In this document: one piece after another, positions 11,780-22,794 of the stretch
Layout of the letters: every line of letters starts with the position of its first letter
Position numbering within the stretch: the first letter of the stretch is position 1
Origin: Rhyacophila brunnea
Taxonomy: Eukaryota; Arthropoda; Insecta; Trichoptera; Rhyacophilidae
Assembly: GCA_022495005.1 (NCBI GenBank)
Contig: JAGYXB010000442.1
Coordinates: forward strand, 1 to 64,000
Reading direction: 5' to 3'
Length of the DNA stretch: 64,000 nt
The notes under the pieces: model-generated
What the model was told of the DNA's origin: nothing
Databases searched by the model: none
The model's input: only the letters and a program-made list of their open reading frames with translations
Translations under genes and position numbers: made by a program

Positions 11780-12649
11780 CAGTGGTCTCCAACCTTTATG
11801 TTACTACGCCTCCCTTTAAAAAAAATCTAATCTTGGCGCCTCCCCCCCTTTATTTCATTAAATAATACAGACACTTTTTTAACACACAAGTTTTTACTAC
11901 TTACTTATATTAAATTCATTTTTTAATTTTTTTTTTTCATGCGACGAATGAGCTTGCTTATTACCACAATCAATTTTAATAGAAGTCAACCAAATTCATC
12001 ATCGTTCATTGACAAAAATTAATGGATTCTATCATGGGCTCCACATACTGAATAGGGCCCACAGGCCAGGATCTTTCACCCATATATTTAAAATATTTAA
12101 TAGCCCCGAAACAAAGCAGCGCCGCAGGCGACTTTTTTTGCTAATAATAAAATAATATGAAAAATGCATTAGCAAACTAACCAAGAACTCAGGAAATAGA
12201 TTTTTGTTTGCTTCAATATATCTGGCGTAGAAATCATTTAAAAGTGGAGACATGTATTATTGTTATATTATATTAAAGAAATCACGTCAAAAACAATTAA
12301 AAAAACAATATCACACCCTGCCTACACGCTTCAGTTGACACTTTAGCTACGAGTGACATTTAAATTTGAGGTTATTGTTTTCATGCAACCAGCGGTCGTT
12401 TTGTGCATTACCGAAACAGAGCGTTTGCAAAAGCGCCATTTTTTAATTTCTCCGCTCCAAATATTTTTTAATAGGATTTAAATATACGTATTATATATTA
12501 AAATAAACATTCATGCACTGAATTTTCACTGTTACGTTAAGATATGAAGTTTTATTTATTTGTAGATATTATGGTATAAAAATTAATTTATTAAAAAATT
12601 TTGGCGCCTCCCCTGGCAATAGATCGCGCCTCCAGGTTGGAAACCGCTG
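11780..12649. mobile_element. Non-autonomous hAT element, 870 bp, with perfect target duplication CATTAAAG
   Basis: Starts CAGTGGTCTCCAACC and ends GGTTGGAAACCGCTG. Both sides carry the 8-mer CATTAAAG (11772-11779 and 12650-12657). Just inside each end is a GGCGCCTCCCC motif, also in inverted relation to the terminus. At 12040-12140 it holds a piece of the GC-rich dispersed repeat (GGGCCCACAGGCC ... GCGCCGCAGGCGAC). No transposase frame is recognisable. Confidence 0.9.
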
Positions 12650-12883
12650 CATTAAAGTGTAGCTGGAAAAGGAGTTACAAAGAATATTCACTGCGAGTCA
12701 TTTATCAAATTACACACTATTTATTATCACCTGTATTATCAAAATCTAAAATTTTCAACACAATTTTAAATTCACTAAATAAGCCAATTCCATAAAATAT
12801 TAAATTGCCGAAATAATCCATGACATTTTAATTTTAAATGGAGAGTGCACCATGATAATTTAGTGAGTCATTAAAAACTACTG

Positions 12884-12950
12884 TTTCCCAACCTTTTCAC
12901 ACGTGTGGACCGGTAAAAATCGGAGAGATATTCGAGGACCGCGCGCTATC
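12884..12950 (+). mobile_element. Possible hAT left-end fragment
   Basis: ACTGTTTCCCAACCTTTTC followed by GTGGACCGG resembles a hAT end. A weak inverted partner, GACCGGCGATTGGGAAGCGCTG, ends near 14866. If they pair, this element would enclose the 13372-14129 hAT copy. No target duplication supports the pairing. Confidence 0.3.
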
Positions 12951-13371
12951 GCAAAAAAATATTATTAAATTTATACCTATAGGTAGTATTTTGTTTATTA
13001 GTTTTTAAATGTTATATAATCGCTGATATTATATTATAGTTTGATTACGAATAAAAATCATGCAAATTATATTGTCATTTAATTTCAATAATCAGAAATC
13101 GACCAGTCAGTGAAATCTACTGCTGCATCTTTGATAGAATATGTAGGGAGTTGATTTGATAACCATGGCTTTAGTGAGTTGTTTCGGAGAGATGAAGTAC
13201 TGCATACCCATTCGGTTTCTCTGTTTTGTTTTATTATTGACATGGTCGAAATACTTTTCTCACGTGAATAGGTAGGTAGTCGAAAATATGGATGACAATT
13301 AATTAATATTCTTTGTAACTAACAATGTCTCGAGAATATAGGCTATACCTCAGCTGGGGCACGGTCTAAAA

Positions 13372-14129
13372 CATGGGTGGCCAACCTTTTCAGCAGCCGG
13401 GCCAGATTCTAAAAATGAGATTTCCTACCGGGCCGCACAACCGATTTTTTTATTATACAAAACAAAAAAAAATATATATATTAATAAAATAACACAAAAA
13501 TGAGAATCAAACATATTTATTAGATTCGAAATTTTTTAAATAAGAAAAAATAAACAAAATAATATAAAAATAATAAATTTTAGTGAGAAGTTTGATTTTG
13601 TGTGGCAGAACTAAGTGCGTCAATATCGATATCGAGTAATGTTGTTCCTACACGCCAACAGTTTTCCAAATGCACATCAGTGATTAATGTTCTCACTCAG
13701 GATTTAATATGCTTCATCCGACTAAAAAGCTATTCACACGTGTAAGTGTTTCCAAATAGCGAAGTCATCATCAGAACATGTTTGTAAAATGCAGGAAATT
13801 TCTCCTTATCCAAATATGTTTTGTAAAACTCTTCCAAACCATCCTGATGGAATTTCTCCTTTAACTGTTCATCGCAACATATTTCACAACGTTCCATTTG
13901 TAAATTTCCCGGTAATAAATTCACGTCTACGGAGAATGGCGTTGCAAATACAGCAAAAAGCACACGGTGCTTTTTAAAATCTTGAGCCAATATCGAATCT
14001 CAATTTGCGAAATTAGCAGATCTAGCGGCACCATTTGATATTATTTTTATTTTCTCACTGCTCCACGGGCCACAAGTTGACACCCAGTGGGCCGCATGCA
14101 GCCCGCGGGCCGCGGGTTGGCCACCCATG
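13372..14129. mobile_element. hAT element, 758 bp, with perfect target duplication GTCTAAAA
   Basis: Starts CATGGGTGGCCAACC and ends GGTTGGCCACCCATG. GTCTAAAA stands on both sides (13364-13371 and 14130-14137). The interior keeps the C-terminal part of a transposase on the minus strand. The element sits inside one arm of an older inverted duplication: the sequence before it matches the far copy near 21143. Confidence 0.92.
13578..13990 (-). pseudogene. Decayed hAT transposase C-terminus (GTF2IRD2/ZBED5-like)
   Basis: The minus-strand frame shows hAT dimerisation-region signatures: LQMERCEICCDEQLKEKF, FPAFYKHVLMMTSLFGNTYT and, after a stop, LFSRMKHIKS, then a second stop and VRTLITDVHLENCW. 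The order matches the C-terminal domain of domesticated and transposon-borne hAT transposases, in which SLFGSTYxCE is followed by LFSxMKxIKS. Two in-frame stops and loss of the N-terminal catalytic part show it cannot be functional. It lies wholly inside the hAT element with GTCTAAAA duplications and supplies its identity. Confidence 0.8.
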
Positions 14130-14179
14130 GTCTAAAACGATCGTGACTACCCGACGCGAAGATTGTGCAGACGACGCCT

Positions 14180-14627
14180 GCCGAACGAAACATAATTTGT
14201 CATATAAATCCAACATGCGTCCATTTAATGTTCTGTTTGTTGTTCTATTAGTAACAATAATAATATATTCATTGACATGTTTTCTTTTTCAAGTAAATGG
14301 GTAACGTTTTTAGTCATCTTTACACGATTTAAGAATTAATACCCCCGTCGCCATCACGAAACAAATTAACGTATTCACAGCTCGACTTTCACTCTCCGAT
14401 TGCCAGCGAGTCCACAATTTCGTCGCACCTATAGTTGAAAATTATTTGCCGTTTCACTGAAGTATGCTCTTAATACCATTAGGATATAAAAGATTGTATT
14501 GTACAATTTGTAATGAAAATTATAATAAATTGTCAACTACGTAAACAGCAGTTGCTATATACGAGATTATTCCACAAAATTTCAATACCGGTTGGAGGGG
14601 TAAAGTGAACATATATATATGTTTTAA
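14180..14627 (+). repeat. Left arm of a ~450-bp inverted duplication (partner 20665-21123)
   Basis: Nearly identical in reverse complement to 20665-21123, for example TGCCAGCGAGTCCACAATTT and TATACGAGATTATTCCACAA, with only scattered substitutions. Homology resumes on the far side of the 13372-14129 hAT insertion (CTATACCTCAGCTGGGGCA), so the duplicated segment was once continuous. A related piece (CTCCGATTGCCAACGAGTCC) recurs in tandem at 14645-14718. No coding family was recognised. It may be a transposon present in two orientations. Confidence 0.8.
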
Positions 14628-15144
14628 CACAAGCGTCGACGTTCGCTCTCCGATTGCCAACGAGTCCAAAATTTCGTCGCGCCTATAGTTGAGGATTATT
14701 TGCCGTTTCACTGAAGTATCGTCTTAATTGATCATGGATTGACGTCTTCCATGAACGGGTTACTATTTTTGAGTGAGGATTTTCTTGGAATTTTGGCATA
14801 ATATGAATTTTACGATTAAGGACAACCGGGACAACTTTTTGAGGACCGGCGATTGGGAAGCGCTGATTTAGATGGTCAATCATGTTACATCACAAAAAGT
14901 GTTCATAACATGCATACATAAGTGTTAAACCCTATATTTCAAATCGGACATGGTCAAAGAAGAAGATGTTTCAATACGATGACGTGCAGAATATTTATTT
15001 GTCAATGGCTGACAATTTAATCCCGCTAAAAACGTCGTGAAATCACCATCAAGTTTTGTAATACACAAGGTTTGTATGGTTTCTAGCCATAGTCAAGTCA
15101 ATAGGTATTGATCCAACTGAATGATTAAAAACTCGACACACATA

Positions 15145-15296
15145 TAGGTAAATCGTTTTACAGTGGCACCATGGGGATGGCAAATGCGGCTTGCAGTTGT
15201 AGTGGTATTGTTTGCTAGCATTGAAACAGGCATTGTCGCAAGCAATTCAATACACGCGCGAATCGCCTATGGTGCCACTGTAGAATGATTTACCTT
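15145..15296. repeat. Short inverted-repeat element (hairpin-capable)
   Basis: AGGTAAATCGTTTTACAGTG plus GCACCAT at the left is mirrored by ATGGTGCCACTG plus TAGAATGATTTACCT at the right, about 30-bp arms with a ~90-bp loop. The arms extend past the CAGTGGCACC core, so it is not a simple hAT with a target duplication. It could be a small MITE or a hairpin RNA locus. Confidence 0.6.
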
Positions 15297-15833
15297 ATAC
15301 CTACTAACAATAATAATACTATGGGTAGACAAGTACATTATTTTCTCACGTTTTATCAAGGCTACCAACAAAAAAGAACAACTTCTACAATTTGTCAAAA
15401 CTGGTAATTAGGTAGATACGTCCTATAATAATTACGAGCGACAAATGATTATGAGCTTCCAACTTACCAACAACAAAAAGCTCAATTGAATTGAAAATAT
15501 ACTTATTTAGTTGGTGAGGTATAGGTACATAATTAGTATCGTGATACCTATACCTATTGGTATAGTATAATAGTCTATGCTGTGGGTCTATTCAGACGGT
15601 TAACTTATTGTAACAATTAACTGCCTCAATACATAAATATGATAAACTACCGTCTATCGCCGCCTTGTGTATGGAATAGCTTCGCTGGATGATATTGTGT
15701 CATTTCGAAGTAATGTCACTTTATGGGCGCAATGTGGTCAATAAGTTGAGAACTATATTGCCGCCAAATTTCAGCTTCCATGTCACATGCATATTACTCA
15801 CTTGATATTTTGGTTGTATTATATACCTAGTAT

Positions 15834-16125
15834 CAGTAGTGCGTTTAGTGACGTAAAGGTCCGACGCACTGATTGATTTAGAGGCCCCATAAGATAAAAA
15901 AAATTAAAATGTATTTTAAATTTGCATATAATAAATGCAGGAATCCTGTTATGTTTTGGGTAATTAATATTTTACACTCCGTTTTTTTTAGAAATGCGCA
16001 TCTTTTTTTTTTTAAATTTAAATATAATTGAATGACTTTGTGACTGGTTTTAACTCTTCGGAGGTCCCCTTTAAAAAAATCTGACGAATTGTTTACGTCG
16101 TTTGCGTCAAACAAAGGCGCCACTG
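15834..16125 (+). mobile_element. hAT-like fragment, copy 1 of a tandem pair
   Basis: Starts CAGTAGTGCGTTTAGTGACG then GGTCCGACGCACTGATTG and ends AACAAAGGCGCCACTG. A diverged direct copy follows from 16184. The start also matches the end of a minus-strand fragment at 30790. Target duplications are not visible. Confidence 0.5.
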
Positions 16126-16183
16126 TATTGAATAATAATATCATGTTACAAACGGATATTTTGATCGACTCTCTCACACAATC

Positions 16184-16605
16184 AGTGATGAGCTTATGGA
16201 CGTGGAGGCCCGAGGCACTGACTGATTTTGATGTCCCCATAATAAAAAAAAAAACATAAATTCCAATTACCAACGTACACAATAAAGTATCAAAACTTGT
16301 ATCTCTTTCCTAGACTAACACCCTGTACATAAAAATAATTATTCTAGAAGATAACAGTGATGATAAATAATCTTAGTGATTTATTTTTTTGTGTACCTAC
16401 GTATGTTGTTGTGTTAAAGATATTACTTGTTAATTACAGGGATTTTGCTATGCTTTGGTTAATTTTATTATATACCCACCTACTCAATTTTTTGAGAAAT
16501 ATGAATCTTTGTAAGATTTCGGTGTAATTGAATAGTTTTATGACTGGTTTGAACTGTTCGATGGCCTTTTAAGTCGTCTGACGAATTGATTGCGTCGAAA
16601 AAATT
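16184..16605 (+). mobile_element. hAT-like fragment, copy 2 of a tandem pair
   Basis: CAGTGATGAGCTTATGGACG then GGAGGCCCGAGGCACTGACT, then shared interior motifs with copy 1: GTAATTGAATAGTTTTATGA, ACTGGTTTGAACTGTTCG and GTCTGACGAATTG. Substitutions and indels show the pair is old. The right end has lost the CGCCACTG terminus. Confidence 0.5.
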
Positions 16606-16924
16606 TGATACTGCACAAAATGATAAAACTGATGAAAGGTAAGTACTTAGTTATAGATGTAGGTAATTTGAAAACAATGGAATCCTACCCATGTGCACTG
16701 ATCACTATTCTATAGTTATCTTATCTATTTGCGACAAAAATTAACTAACAGTTTTTACAATACTCTGAAGCGCTTTCAAAATTGCGTTACTAATTAATTG
16801 GCAATCGGCTATTGTATTTTAAATCAAAGTATTAAATTATCTTAATTTTTACTAACAAGTGTCAGGATCACTCCAATTTATTCAAGTTATAACGTATATG
16901 CACTTGCTAATAATTTAATAAACA

Positions 16925-17110
16925 TTTTTTTTTATTCAACGAATAATTCACAAGAAGGGCGCTATTACCGGTTTGAATACTGCTGGGTGTCGTATTTTTT
17001 CGAAAAAGTTTTTTTATGGTGGTTATATATTATTTCAAATTATGTGGTGTTCTATTAAATACCTAATGTTATATTCTTAAATTTAATGAATTATTCGTTG
17101 AATATAAAAT
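16925..17110 (+). mobile_element. tRNA-derived SINE, family B, with inverted tail sequence at both ends
   Basis: Plus-strand GGTTTGAATACTGCTGGGTG then TCGTATTTTTTCG corresponds to the head junction seen at 9206 and 20346. It ends TGAATTATTCGTTGAATA. The inverse of that tail, TTATTCAACGAATAATTCA, stands at the start. This suggests two opposed SINE copies joined head to tail. Confidence 0.55.
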
Positions 17111-17538
17111 AAAAATAGTTTATTAGTTATAAGTAGATACTAAAAACTGGAAAGCACAAAATTAAAAAGTTATATACGAGTGAAAACTTATGTAGATTTG
17201 CCGTACTGAACAATAAATACTTTAAAATATGTAATAATTTTACTCACGCGAAAGCAACGATGTATTCTGCATTAATGACCATTTTGGTAGTCGTATCTCT
17301 TGCAATAACTCCTCACCAGATCACAACTCATATTCAATGACTTTGTGAGGCTCCATAGCGGCTGCGAATAAACACTATCTGTAAATAATAGAAAACGTAA
17401 TGTATCTACTTATAACTCTTACTGGTTATTTTAATAATCATTAGTGTCTATTTTTTAAGCCAATCAATCATTATCATAACTTTTTATCTAATGCCTGATA
17501 TCTCTAATATTCTTATATACTCACCATCTATCTATCTG

Positions 17539-17879
17539 AGCGATACTCAACCTGCGGCCCTTTAAGCTTTTATGTGCGGCCCGAAACACATTTATTATCA
17601 GGAATTTCGTAAATCTTGAGATTCGTTTCGACTTTGACGCACAGATAGTGACACCCGAAGAGGATTGTCATTATTGGTCCACATCAGATCTGGTATAAGA
17701 GTGGTTGCTATTGCAGACGATTCATTTAAAAAACACGCATAATATTTAAAATCTCAAAAATGTTTTGTAAAAAAGGGGGGTTTCATGATTTTTTTCGTCC
17801 CACCAGTAGTGATGCGGCCCGCGTTACTTTACAATTATATGTATTTGGCACGAAGAAAAAAAAGGTTGAGTATCATTGA
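17539..17879. mobile_element. hAT MITE, 341 bp, with perfect target duplication TCTATCTG
   Basis: The inner termini GATACTCAACCTGCGGCCC and GGTTGAGTATC are inverted repeats. TCTATCTG flanks both sides (17531-17538 and 17880-17887). The subterminal GCGGCCCGAAAC and GATGCGGCCCGCG are related. The outermost two or three bases differ between ends. Non-coding interior. Confidence 0.85.
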
Positions 17880-17889
17880 TCTATCTGTA

Positions 17890-19135
17890 CTAATGTTGGC
17901 CTTTGCACCTATGTATTGTTTACTGTAATTCATTTTTACACTTTTGTTTTTTTACACTTTTGTTTGAGTTTGTCAATTTATGGCTACGGCCGTATGTTGT
18001 AGCTTAACCACTGGGGAATGACAAAAGAAATGGCGTATTTCAAAACACTACCTTATTCTTAGGTCAATAATTATTATAAAGCAATCATTATTCATAAGAT
18101 GTTTATCACACTTGAATGGTCAAAGACATAGCTTATAATAGTATCTTTAGAATTATCTTCAAATGTGTTAATCTTCCGATTTTTTGAATAATAAAATGCC
18201 TAATTCTTGTCAAATTTGGGATCACAGATTATCAATATAATTTTTTATCGTGAATATTTTACAAAAATTATCTCGTAATAAATTGTACCAATGGTTTTAT
18301 AAATGCGTTTAAAAATTAATAAATGTAAAAAATCTTAACACCACTGCACAGTTATGTACCGAAATATGACTATATTCTAAAACATTAGAGCGAGAGGTTT
18401 AAAAGAATACTATTTTATGTAACAAAAATACTTTATGCAGTCATCAAATGTTTAAAATAACTATAAAGGATAATAAGGCTTCAAAATTATATAAATAGAT
18501 TATCTACAACGTTTAAGGAGTGTCCAGGATCATGGTTTGAAAATACAATAAAAACTCAATTTTGACCTACGACGAGCACGTGGGCCGTTGATTCAGAATT
18601 AAGAGATTTGGTCACGGTTCCGGTTCCAAAAAAACCAGTTGTTTTAAGGGTTTCTAGGATTCCGTTCCAGCTCTGCTTAAATGACAAGTAGGCATGCGAT
18701 TTAAAATTTTACATACCTACATAGGTACTTAACCGTTTTAAAGATTCTGTATAATGAAATAAAATTACTATATATTTAGTGTAAAACAGTTATATATATT
18801 ATATGAATCCTTTTTCACACATTATAATATGTATGTATGTGGTGATGTGAAAACTATTTTTTAATTATATGTCACTTATTATATGTCAATTTATTACATT
18901 TGGCAATATACCAATGATAAAATGTAGTAAATGATGTAATTGATAAAAAGAATGTAGGTAATGAGAGGTACCTACTGAGTTTGATTATTTATCAGAACTT
19001 AAACCACTCACATGACTCACATCACAAATGAACAGCACACACATGGAGATAGTTTGAGGGCCAGGACCACCCCCAATATTTCATAATTAATCATCATGGC
19101 GATCCGGTGTGCATTTTCGCCGCCAAACGAAGAGG
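17890..19135. other. AT-rich stretch, no gene recognised
   Basis: Only simple AT-rich sequence, TA-rich runs and scattered short frames. Nothing that could be tied to a gene or a complete element. Confidence 0.4.
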
Positions 19136-19139
19136 TTTC

Positions 19140-19245
19140 GAATCAGTTTTTTTAGGAGAAACTAGTTCGGTCCATGCTCTGGGTCCAAATACACATTGAC
19201 ACGTGAATTTGCCAGACCCGGGATACAACCCCGAGACCCATGAGA
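19140..19245 (-). mobile_element. tRNA-derived SINE fragment, family A
   Basis: The minus strand reads GGGGTTGTATCCCGGGTCTG then GCAAATTCACGTGTCAATGT then GTATTTGGACCCAGAGCATG. This is collinear with the 56160 copy (GGGTTCAAATCCCGGGTCTG, GCAAATTGACATG, TTTGGACCCAGAGTATGG). The 3' domain is missing. Confidence 0.7.
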
Positions 19246-20180
19246 CGTTGTTTATCAGAAATAAATAAAATGAAAATAATCGATTTAAAAAAGAAAATTT
19301 CGTCAAAAATTAGTTATTATTTGTGGGGTTAAATTGTTTAGAATGTAATTTTCGTGTATGTACGTTAGCAAGAGGTATTCCGTGCCGGAATTACAGCTTA
19401 TTCTTACAGGCTATTTACTGAACAATTATCCTAATATGATTACCTAATCAGTATCCATAATTATTTTTGACTTGCTATGTATGTGCGCGGATAATCAAGT
19501 GTGAAAAAATCTATGCAGATGTAAGTATGTCAACCACAAACTATTTATTATAAACATGTATATACCTATTATGCAACTGGGTTAGGTATATATACTAGAT
19601 ACATATACCTATGTATAGTTTATTCTGCAATATTATTCTTAGTACAATCAAAAAAATAAAGTAACTGATAAAAGAAACTGTGGGTATATTATTATTGTAA
19701 TCGATGCAACGGAATGCACCCTGCGCCATTGTAATTTGTTATTGATTACTTTACTGATAAGCTGATAACTTGTATCACTGTATGTAATAGTATGTATATG
19801 CATATTATTATGTATGTCAGAAAGTGTCACATTACAATCACGTGCTGCTGTATCGGTTGTCATTCATATTAATAATTACTCATGCAAGTTTTGTCATCAT
19901 CACTCATAAATAATAAATATAATATTAAATTTCAACTGAAATCTGCTATTTCAGAGGAACCACAATAATTATTGCATTTCGCTATCAGACTACACGAATA
20001 CTAGGACAAAAAGTTTCAAAATAATTCATTTTTGTACGACGTTAGATGTAGTGACATAATAATGTGGTCCACATAATTATGTCTAGGACACGACCCCCGC
20101 AAGGAGGGGTTTGACAGGGCTACAAGCCGGAGGGTATGGTATGGCGGGTCGTCCAGCTAAGTTAGATCAATAGAATATAT

Positions 20181-20183
<3 letters not shown>

Positions 20184-20220
<37 letters not shown>
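20184..20220. repeat. (TA)n microsatellite
   Basis: Uninterrupted TA dinucleotides, about 18 copies, next to the SINE tail. Confidence 0.9.
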
Positions 20221-20222
<2 letters not shown>

Positions 20223-20229
20223 AATTATT

Positions 20230-20450
20230 TCTTTTATTCAACGGATAATTCACAACATTTGAGAATGTAACATTCTACATATTGAACATACATAAATTGA
20301 AAACACCACAGATATACCTACTAGAAAAAATCACATTTGAAAAAAATACGATGCCCGACGGATTTTGAACCCGCCTATCCACTGGCATCAGTTGGCATCA
20401 GTTGGAAAATACTATTGCAGAGTACCACACTACTTTTCACCATAGCGATA
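20230..20450 (-). mobile_element. tRNA-derived SINE, family B
   Basis: The minus-strand head CGGGTTCAAAATCCGTCGGG then CATCGTATTTTTTTC is followed on the same strand by a tail GTGAATTATCCGTTGAATAA. This gives the most complete view of the family: tRNA-like head, CGGGYRTCGTATTTTTT junction and ATTATTCGTTGAATA tail. A small duplication of GGCATCAGTT interrupts the head. Confidence 0.7.
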
Positions 20451-20664
20451 GGTAGTGCAGTCCGAAAATGATAATGGCCTGGGGACCCACTTCAAGATGC
20501 GAGGGCCACGGTCTGGGTGCCTGTAATACAGTGCTAAAAGCGAAATCGTACCGTTGTTTTCTATGGTTATTCGCTTATTTTTTAATTAATATTTCTAATT
20601 TTCTCAGTCCAGTGTGATAACGTACTTACTCATTTCCTATAATAACGTTTTATTTTTAAATTTG

Positions 20665-21123
20665 TGTTAAAACATATATAGGTATATGTTCACTTTACCC
20701 TCCAACCGGTATTGAAATTTTGTGGAATAATCTCGTATATAGCAACTGCTGTTTACGTAGTTGACAATTTATTATAATTTTAATTACAAATTGTACAATA
20801 CAATCTTTTATATCCTAATGTTATTAAGAGCATACTTCAGTGAAACGGCAAATAATTTTCAACTATAGGTGCGATGAAATTGTGGACTCGCTGGCAATCG
20901 GAGAGTGAAAGTCGAGTTGTGAACACGTCAATTTGTTTCGTGATGGTGACGGGGGGTATGAATTCTTAAATCGTGTAAAGATGACTAAAAAACGTTACCC
21001 ATTTACTTGAAAAAGAAAACATGTCAATAAATATATTATTATTGTTACTTATATAACAATAAACAGAACATTAAACGGACGCATGTTGGATTTATATGAC
21101 AAATTATATTTCGTTCGGCACGC
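20665..21123 (-). repeat. Right arm of the ~450-bp inverted duplication (partner 14180-14627)
   Basis: Reverse complement of the left arm, with scattered substitutions such as CCCCCGTCGCCATC versus CCCCCGTCACCATC. Homology fades past TGCCGAACGAAA, with a residual match near 21143 to sequence on the other side of the hAT insertion in the left arm. This arm lacks that insertion. Confidence 0.8.
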
Positions 21124-21389
21124 GTAGATCATGCCTCAACTGAGGTTATAGACTTAAACAATATATCCAAAAACACTGGTTTGCTAAATTTCAAATTTGC
21201 CGCGATATCGTATTATCTACCCTAAAAATGTGGTAGCAGCTATAGAGAGTGTGTTAAATGAGAGGTCTATAAATTGTTCCTATTACTATGTTTTAAATAA
21301 TTAGTTACTTATATCGAAAATATCGTAAATGATAAACAATCGAACGATGGAAAATTTGTGTAAACAATAACTACATTTATTATTATGAG

Positions 21390-22674
21390 CAGCGGCGGCT
21401 CCTCTAACACCATGCATGTGCGCTGCACTGCTTTTTCCTAAACATCACTCAATGTTCAACAATGCTATTCATAAGTCATCACTCGTTTATCGCAATTTAA
21501 TCCATGTAAATTTATACCAAAAGCATATACTCAGTAAACAGTCACCGAATTCGTGCGCTCGTCGGAACGCACAAATATGGATCTTGGTTTGCCGTTCATA
21601 TTACATTGGGTAATAACAGTTCAAGCCGACACGTGAAAACGATAAATAACTCATGAATACATAAAATTGTATGACCATTAGGGACGCAGCTCAAAAGTTA
21701 CGCGGAAAAATGTAGTAACTGAGATTTAGCAGGATTGATAAAAAATAGATTTTTTTTATTTAAATCTCATATAAATTCATTGAAAATAGGCTGATATTGA
21801 ATAAAAATTGATTATCAACATAAATATTTTGGATCGATCCTTTATTCCTTCTATATTTGCAAATATTTGAATATAATTTATAAAAAATTAAAATCTCAGT
21901 TACCATGTTCTTTCTCATAGTGAGTGAATATGTTTAACATGATGTCATATTTTTAACAATGCAGGCATTTTGCTGGAGTTTTATTGCTTTTTGTAGACGA
22001 AGAAACTGACGATTTGTCGGGAGTCGAAAAATACGTACCTACCTATTCAAAACAATCGATAGTTTTGTTTTTTTAATATTTTCTTCAAATATTATTTCTT
22101 ACATACAATTCAGTATGATTTCTGCGGTCGTCGTTATAGTCGGCTTTTTTAGGTGTTTTGTCACGTTATTTCGATAGTTTTGTTCATAAAAATAAATTCA
22201 TAACAATATATATACTTATTGTTTAACCAGGGAAGTGTATGTGTTTTAAAATGATAAATTTTGAATAAAAGATTTATAATACTTAATACTTATAATTATA
22301 GTTCAATCAGTGAAGTGTATGTGTTTTAAAATGATGTCGGTAAACGTAGACTTTATCAATAATAATAATAAGAGTCAGAATAAAAAAAGGATGGTCAGAT
22401 GACATCTGTGGAAATTGAAAAGTGTTTTTCAACCATTAAAAGAATTAAATCGTCTTTCAGAAATACTTACCATGAATCAGGACTGACTTAACATGTCTAC
22501 CTGTGTTAAGCATTGAGAAAAAACTTTTACAAACAGTTCAAGACTTTAATGAGAAGTGATTGAGGTGTTCGCTAAACAGAAACAACGCTGAATTGATATG
22601 CTTTTTAAACAAGGTAAGAAAATTTTGAGTGCACCCCCAATGAAAGCAATTTTGGAAACCACCGGCCGCCACTG
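21390..22674 (+). mobile_element. hAT element, ~1.29 kb, with perfect target duplication ATTATGAG
   Basis: Starts CAGCGGCGGCTCC and ends GGCCGCCACTG. ATTATGAG is present on both sides (21382-21389 and 22675-22682). It contains the remnant of a hAT dimerisation domain near the right end, so it derives from an autonomous copy by decay and internal deletion. Confidence 0.92.
22399..22620 (+). pseudogene. Decayed hAT (TTF-type/ZMYM1-like) transposase C-terminus
   Basis: From ATG 22399 the frame reads MTSVEIEKCFSTIKRIKSSF then RNTYHESGLT and a stop. This matches the hAT dimerisation motif, in which SVExERCFSxLKRIKxxLRN is usual. Further pieces in shifted frames read IEKKLLQTVQDFNEK and EVFAKQKQR, the next part of the same domain. 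Several frameshifts and stops show it is dead. It sits at the 3' end of the hAT element, as expected for the C-terminus of a plus-strand transposase. Confidence 0.75.
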
Positions 22675-22794
22675 ATTATGAGCATCAGCTAAAGCGTGTA
22701 AAATACAAGAATATGTAGGTACTGACACCTTCTTTTTATGATGGCATCCAAATGAATGCAATTCAAGCTCCGCTGTCACTAGTAGAGTCGATAT

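Larger units (their letters stand above)
20091..20515 (+). repeat. GC-rich dispersed element, copy 2, with TA repeat and SINE inside
   Basis: The left part CCCCGCAAGGAGGGGTTTGA then CAGGGCTACAAGCCGG and the right part TAGCGATAGGTAG ... GACCCACTTCAAGATGCGAG match the two ends of the GC-rich family. Between them lie a (TA)n tract and a minus-strand SINE, so this copy has been opened by a later insertion. Confidence 0.6.

Noticed and set aside
12884..14866. A larger hAT element enclosing the 13372-14129 copy
   Set aside because: Only weak similarity between GTTTCCCAACC and the reverse of GATTGGGAAGCG, and no target duplication.
15878..16282. 134-codon minus-strand frame
   Set aside because: Covers poly(A)/poly(T) tracts and two hAT-like fragments. 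Lysine/phenylalanine-rich by composition only.
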